Assembly: GCA_003978805.1 (NCBI GenBank)
Contig: QNYI01000020.1
Location: 1 to 17,670 of the forward strand
Direction of reading: 5' to 3'
DNA: 17,670 nt
DNA from: Desulfurobacterium sp.
GTDB taxonomy: Bacteria > Aquificota > Aquificia > Desulfurobacteriales > Desulfurobacteriaceae
In this document: piece by piece, positions 15,650 through 17,670 of the stretch
How the letters are laid out: every line of letters begins with the position of its first letter
Numbering within the stretch: the first letter of the stretch is position 1
Translations under genes and position numbers: made by a program
The notes under the pieces: generated by a model
The model's input: only the letters and a program-made list of their open reading frames with translations
Told to the model about the DNA's origin: nothing
The model's database searches: none

Positions 15650-16262
15650 AAGATAGGAGCTCTTCCACAGTAACAACTTCCCCGACCCTTCCTGCAATAT
15701 CGGGACCGGGTTTGAGAGTCTTTTTACCCGGCCTCCAGTTAGCTGGGCAGGCTTCATCCGGATGCTCATACACGTACTTCCAAGCATCAAGCTGTCTTAA
15801 GAGCTCGTTAACATTCCTACCGACAGGCGGGTTAAGAACCTCTTCAGCAACTATAACACCGTCGGGATTGATGATAAACCTTCCTCTCCTTGCAAGTCCG
15901 GCCTCTTCAATGTAAACGCCGTACTTCCTCGCAGTCTCTCCGGTCGGGTCGGCAGCAAGGAGGAACTTAACGTCCTTCATTAGAGGTTCAACCTTACAGA
16001 AAATCTGGTGGCTGAAAACGGTGTCCGTGGAAATTGCGATTACATCAGCTCCCCGGGCTTTAATCTCTTCATACTTGGCTGCGACCGCAGCCAGCTCCGT
16101 AGGTCAGACGAAAGTAAAGTCTGCTGGATAAAAGCAGACAACGAGGAACTTCCCTTCACTGTTTGGAACGTAGTCAGAAAGCTTTACGGTTGTGTAGCTG
16201 TCTGTGTTTGGGTCGTAGGCCTGAAGTTCAAACTCGGGGGCTTTCTGTCCAACGAGAGCCAT
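15648..16262 (-). CDS. Selenocysteine-containing peroxiredoxin (AhpC/2-Cys type), with in-frame TGA
   Basis: Thiol/selenol-dependent peroxidase that reduces peroxides in the cytoplasm, 204 residues if the TGA at 16106-16104 is read as Sec53. From ATG 16262 (GAGGAGG 5 bases upstream) the frame reads MALVGQKAPEFELQAYDPNT, then VVCFYPADFTFV-U-PTELAAVAAKY. This is the peroxiredoxin active site P-x3-T-x2-C-PTE with Sec in place of the peroxidatic Cys. The frame continues without a break through STDTVFSHQ, RRGRFIINPDG (active-site Arg126) and EACPANWRPGKK, where Cys172 matches the resolving Cys of the typical 2-Cys class. Both halves share one frame and TGA is the only stop, at the one position where Sec makes chemical sense. 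A SECIS-like hairpin follows directly. Selenocysteine peroxiredoxins (PrxU) are known from Eubacterium acidaminophilum. The gene has its own divergent intergenic region and a terminator. Confidence 0.9.
16076..16093 (-). promoter_or_regulatory. SECIS-like hairpin downstream of the selenocysteine codon
   Basis: On the minus strand TGGCTGC and GCAGCCA pair perfectly (7 bp) around the loop GGTC. The loop begins 17 bases after the TGA. The E. coli fdhF SECIS has a GGUC-containing apical loop (contact site of SelB) 18 bases after its UGA, so geometry and loop sequence agree. An outer TAC/GTA pairing may add a lower stem. It would recruit SelB with Sec-tRNA. Confidence 0.8.
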
Positions 16263-16388
16263 CTCTCCCTCCTCTAAACCATTTTCAAGATTTAAACTTA
16301 ACTATAGAAACTGGCTAAGTCAACTATCGCATTAATTTAATTTATCTATAAGTTCAAGTAATGTAAAATTTGCGGGAAGGAGAGGAAA
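16263..16388. promoter_or_regulatory. Divergent intergenic region between peroxiredoxin and pseudouridine synthase
   Basis: This AT-rich stretch of 126 bp has no coding frame and must hold both promoters. Plus strand: TTTATC (16341-16346), a 17-base spacer and TAAAAT (16364-16369) ending 19 bases before the ATG is the best candidate. Minus strand: TTGACT (16323-16318) is a good -35 box, but no matching -10 at 17 bases is convincing. I see no clear PerR, OxyR or Fur site. Confidence 0.35.
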
Positions 16389-17240
16389 ATGGTAGAGCTC
16401 TTTAAACTGAGGGTTGAAAAGGAACAGACGCTTGTAGAGTGCGTCTCTACGGTTACATCCAGCAAGAAAAAGGCTAAAAAGTTGATAAATGAAGGGCTGT
16501 GCTCCGTAAACGGACTTAAAGAACCCTTTTACCGGCGGAAAGTAAAACCAAAAAGTTTAGTCTACGTTCCGCTAAACCATCTTCTCTTTCAGGAAAAAAG
16601 GCCGAAAAAACTCTACGAGGACGAATACATTCTCATAATCAACAAACCGCCCTTTATAAACAGCAATAAAGATGCTCCGAACGTTGAGGAGATCCTGAGA
16701 GAAGAGGACAGAAACTACACAGTTGTCCACAGGCTTGACAAACAGACAAGCGGAGCTCTGATAGTTGCAAAAAGAAAGGAAGTTTTTGAGGAGTTCAAGG
16801 AGCTCTTTAGAAGGAAAAGAGTGAGAAAAACCTACCTCTGCCGCGTTGCAGGAAACTTTAAAAAAGAAAGAGGAAGAGTAAACGTCCCCCTTGACGGAAA
16901 GCCATCAGAAACGCTCTTTAAAGTTTTAGAGGAGTTCAGGGGAATTTCCCTCCTTGAAGTTGAAATACCGACCGGGAGGAAGCACCAGATAAGGAGACAC
17001 CTTTCCTTCATAAACCACCCTATCCTCGGTGAGTTTAACTACTGGAAGAGGAAGTGGAAGGAGGAGATTCACCTATTTGCACCGAGAATACTCCTCCACG
17101 CTGAAAAACTAGAATTTCCCCACCCGATACTAAAGAAGGCGGTTTCTGTGAGAGCTCCCTTGCCTGAGGATTTTAAGCTCTTTCTACAGGCCTTGAGGGA
17201 AAAAACAGAACTTAAGGTAGTAGAGAAGGAAGTAGGTTAA
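16389..17240 (+). CDS. RluA/RluD-family RNA pseudouridine synthase
   Basis: Isomerises uridine to pseudouridine in RNA, usually 23S rRNA. It has 283 residues, a little shorter than E. coli RluD. The N-terminal S4-like RNA-binding region (SKKKAKKLINEGLCSVNG, about 25-42) is followed by LYEDEYILIINKPPFI. The catalytic motif HRLDKQTSGALIVAK has Asp117 as nucleophile. The C-terminal family motif EIPTGRKHQIRRHLSFINHPILGE spans about 192-215. The start ATG has AAGGAG 6 bases upstream. purB starts 29 bp after its stop, so the two are probably co-transcribed. The target uridine cannot be assigned between RluC- and RluD-type specificities. Confidence 0.9.
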   Translation: MVELFKLRVEKEQTLVECVSTVTSSKKKAKKLINEGLCSVNGLKEPFYRRKVKPKSLVYVPLNHLLFQEKRPKKLYEDEYILIINKPPFINSNKDAPNVEEILREEDRNYTVVHRLDKQTSGALIVAKRKEVFEEFKELFRRKRVRKTYLCRVAGNFKKERGRVNVPLDGKPSETLFKVLEEFRGISLLEVEIPTGRKHQIRRHLSFINHPILGEFNYWKRKWKEEIHLFAPRILLHAEKLEFPHPILKKAVSVRAPLPEDFKLFLQALREKTELKVVEKEVG

Positions 17241-17269
17241 AATCTCGCAAAATTTTTTGGAGGTTTGAA

Positions 17270-17670
17270 ATGATACCGAGATATACCCTCCCCGAAATGG
17301 GCGCTATCTGGGACGAGCAGAATAAGCTTAGGAACTGGTTAAAGGTTGAAGTCGCAGTTGCAGAAAGCTGGGCAGAGCTGGGGAAAGTCCCTAAGGAGGC
17401 GGTAGAAAAGATAAAGGAGAAAGTTAAACCTTTCCTTGAAGGAAAGAAAGAGTTTGACATTAAGAGAATCAACGAGATAGAGGCGGTCACAAACCACGAC
17501 GTTATAGCCTTCCTTACCTACATAAGGGAGGTGGTGGGAGAAGAGGCCAAGTACCTCCACTTCGGAATGACCTCCTCTGACATGCTTGACACTGCCTTTG
17601 CCCTCCAGATAAAGCAGGCGGGGGAGCTCCTTTTAAAGGACATCCAGAAAGTCATGGAGGCCATAAAAAA
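17270..17670 (+). CDS. purB: Adenylosuccinate lyase, N-terminal part (runs off window)
   Basis: Purine synthesis enzyme that splits SAICAR to AICAR plus fumarate, and adenylosuccinate to AMP plus fumarate. The window holds the first 133 codons; the C-terminal part, including the catalytic serine loop, is beyond the edge. The start ATG has GGAGG 6 bases upstream and gives MIPRYTLPEMGAIWDEQNKLRNWLKVEVAVAESWAELG, typical of the PurB N-terminus. EAVTNHDVIAFLTY and YLHFGMTSSDMLDTA are the active-site segments of the fumarase/aspartase superfamily as found in PurB. Confidence 0.95.
   Translation, partial: MIPRYTLPEMGAIWDEQNKLRNWLKVEVAVAESWAELGKVPKEAVEKIKEKVKPFLEGKKEFDIKRINEIEAVTNHDVIAFLTYIREVVGEEAKYLHFGMTSSDMLDTAFALQIKQAGELLLKDIQKVMEAIK

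Noticed and set aside
15648..15980. Separate 110-residue peroxiredoxin fragment or pseudogene
   Set aside because: The upstream half is in the same frame with a good ribosome site, and the only stop is a TGA at the catalytic position with a SECIS-like hairpin.
16008..16277. Plus-strand 89-codon open frame opposite the 5' part of the peroxiredoxin gene
   Set aside because: It is a shadow frame; the minus strand carries a clear peroxiredoxin N-terminal half once TGA is read through.

Overview
The window most resembles a thermophilic, hydrogen- or sulfur-metabolising chemolithoautotroph of the Aquificota, probably near Desulfurobacterium or Thermovibrio. This is inferred from the protein flavour (Lys/Glu-rich, compact), the tightly packed genes and the purine-rich ribosome binding sites. 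No marker in the window fixes the species.

About three quarters of the window (1-13173, all minus strand) is one complete-order complex I operon, nuoA-B-C-D-E-F-G-[cNMP-binding-domain gene]-H-I-J-K-L-M-N. nuoN runs off the left edge. Neighbouring genes overlap or lie a few bases apart, so the cluster should be one transcript. A strong sigma-70-type promoter (TTAACA, 17 bp, TATAAT) lies just upstream of nuoA. Two features break the textbook pattern. A 157-residue stand-alone cyclic-nucleotide-binding-domain protein is translationally coupled between nuoG and nuoH. nuoL carries a one-base frameshift about 430 codons in, which splits it into two reading frames. Upstream of nuoA on the same strand is the beta (C-terminal) subunit of a class I fumarate hydratase, so TCA-cycle and respiratory genes sit together.

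On the plus strand, 13911-15645 holds a two-gene cell-envelope unit: a Bax/FlgJ-type glucosaminidase, then a secreted NodB-type polysaccharide deacetylase, which overlap by 80 bp. A hairpin that also encodes the deacetylase C-terminus terminates this unit and the convergent peroxiredoxin gene.

The most notable gene is that peroxiredoxin (15648-16262, minus). It is an intact AhpC/2-Cys-type protein of 204 residues in which the peroxidatic cysteine codon is TGA. A perfect 7-bp stem with a GGUC loop starts 17 nt after the TGA, closely like the E. coli fdhF SECIS. The gene therefore very probably encodes a selenocysteine peroxiredoxin, which ordinary gene calling would truncate to its C-terminal half.

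The right end (16389-17670, plus) has an RluA/RluD-type pseudouridine synthase followed by the 5' part of purB (adenylosuccinate lyase). No tRNA, rRNA, CRISPR array, insertion sequence or prophage was seen.
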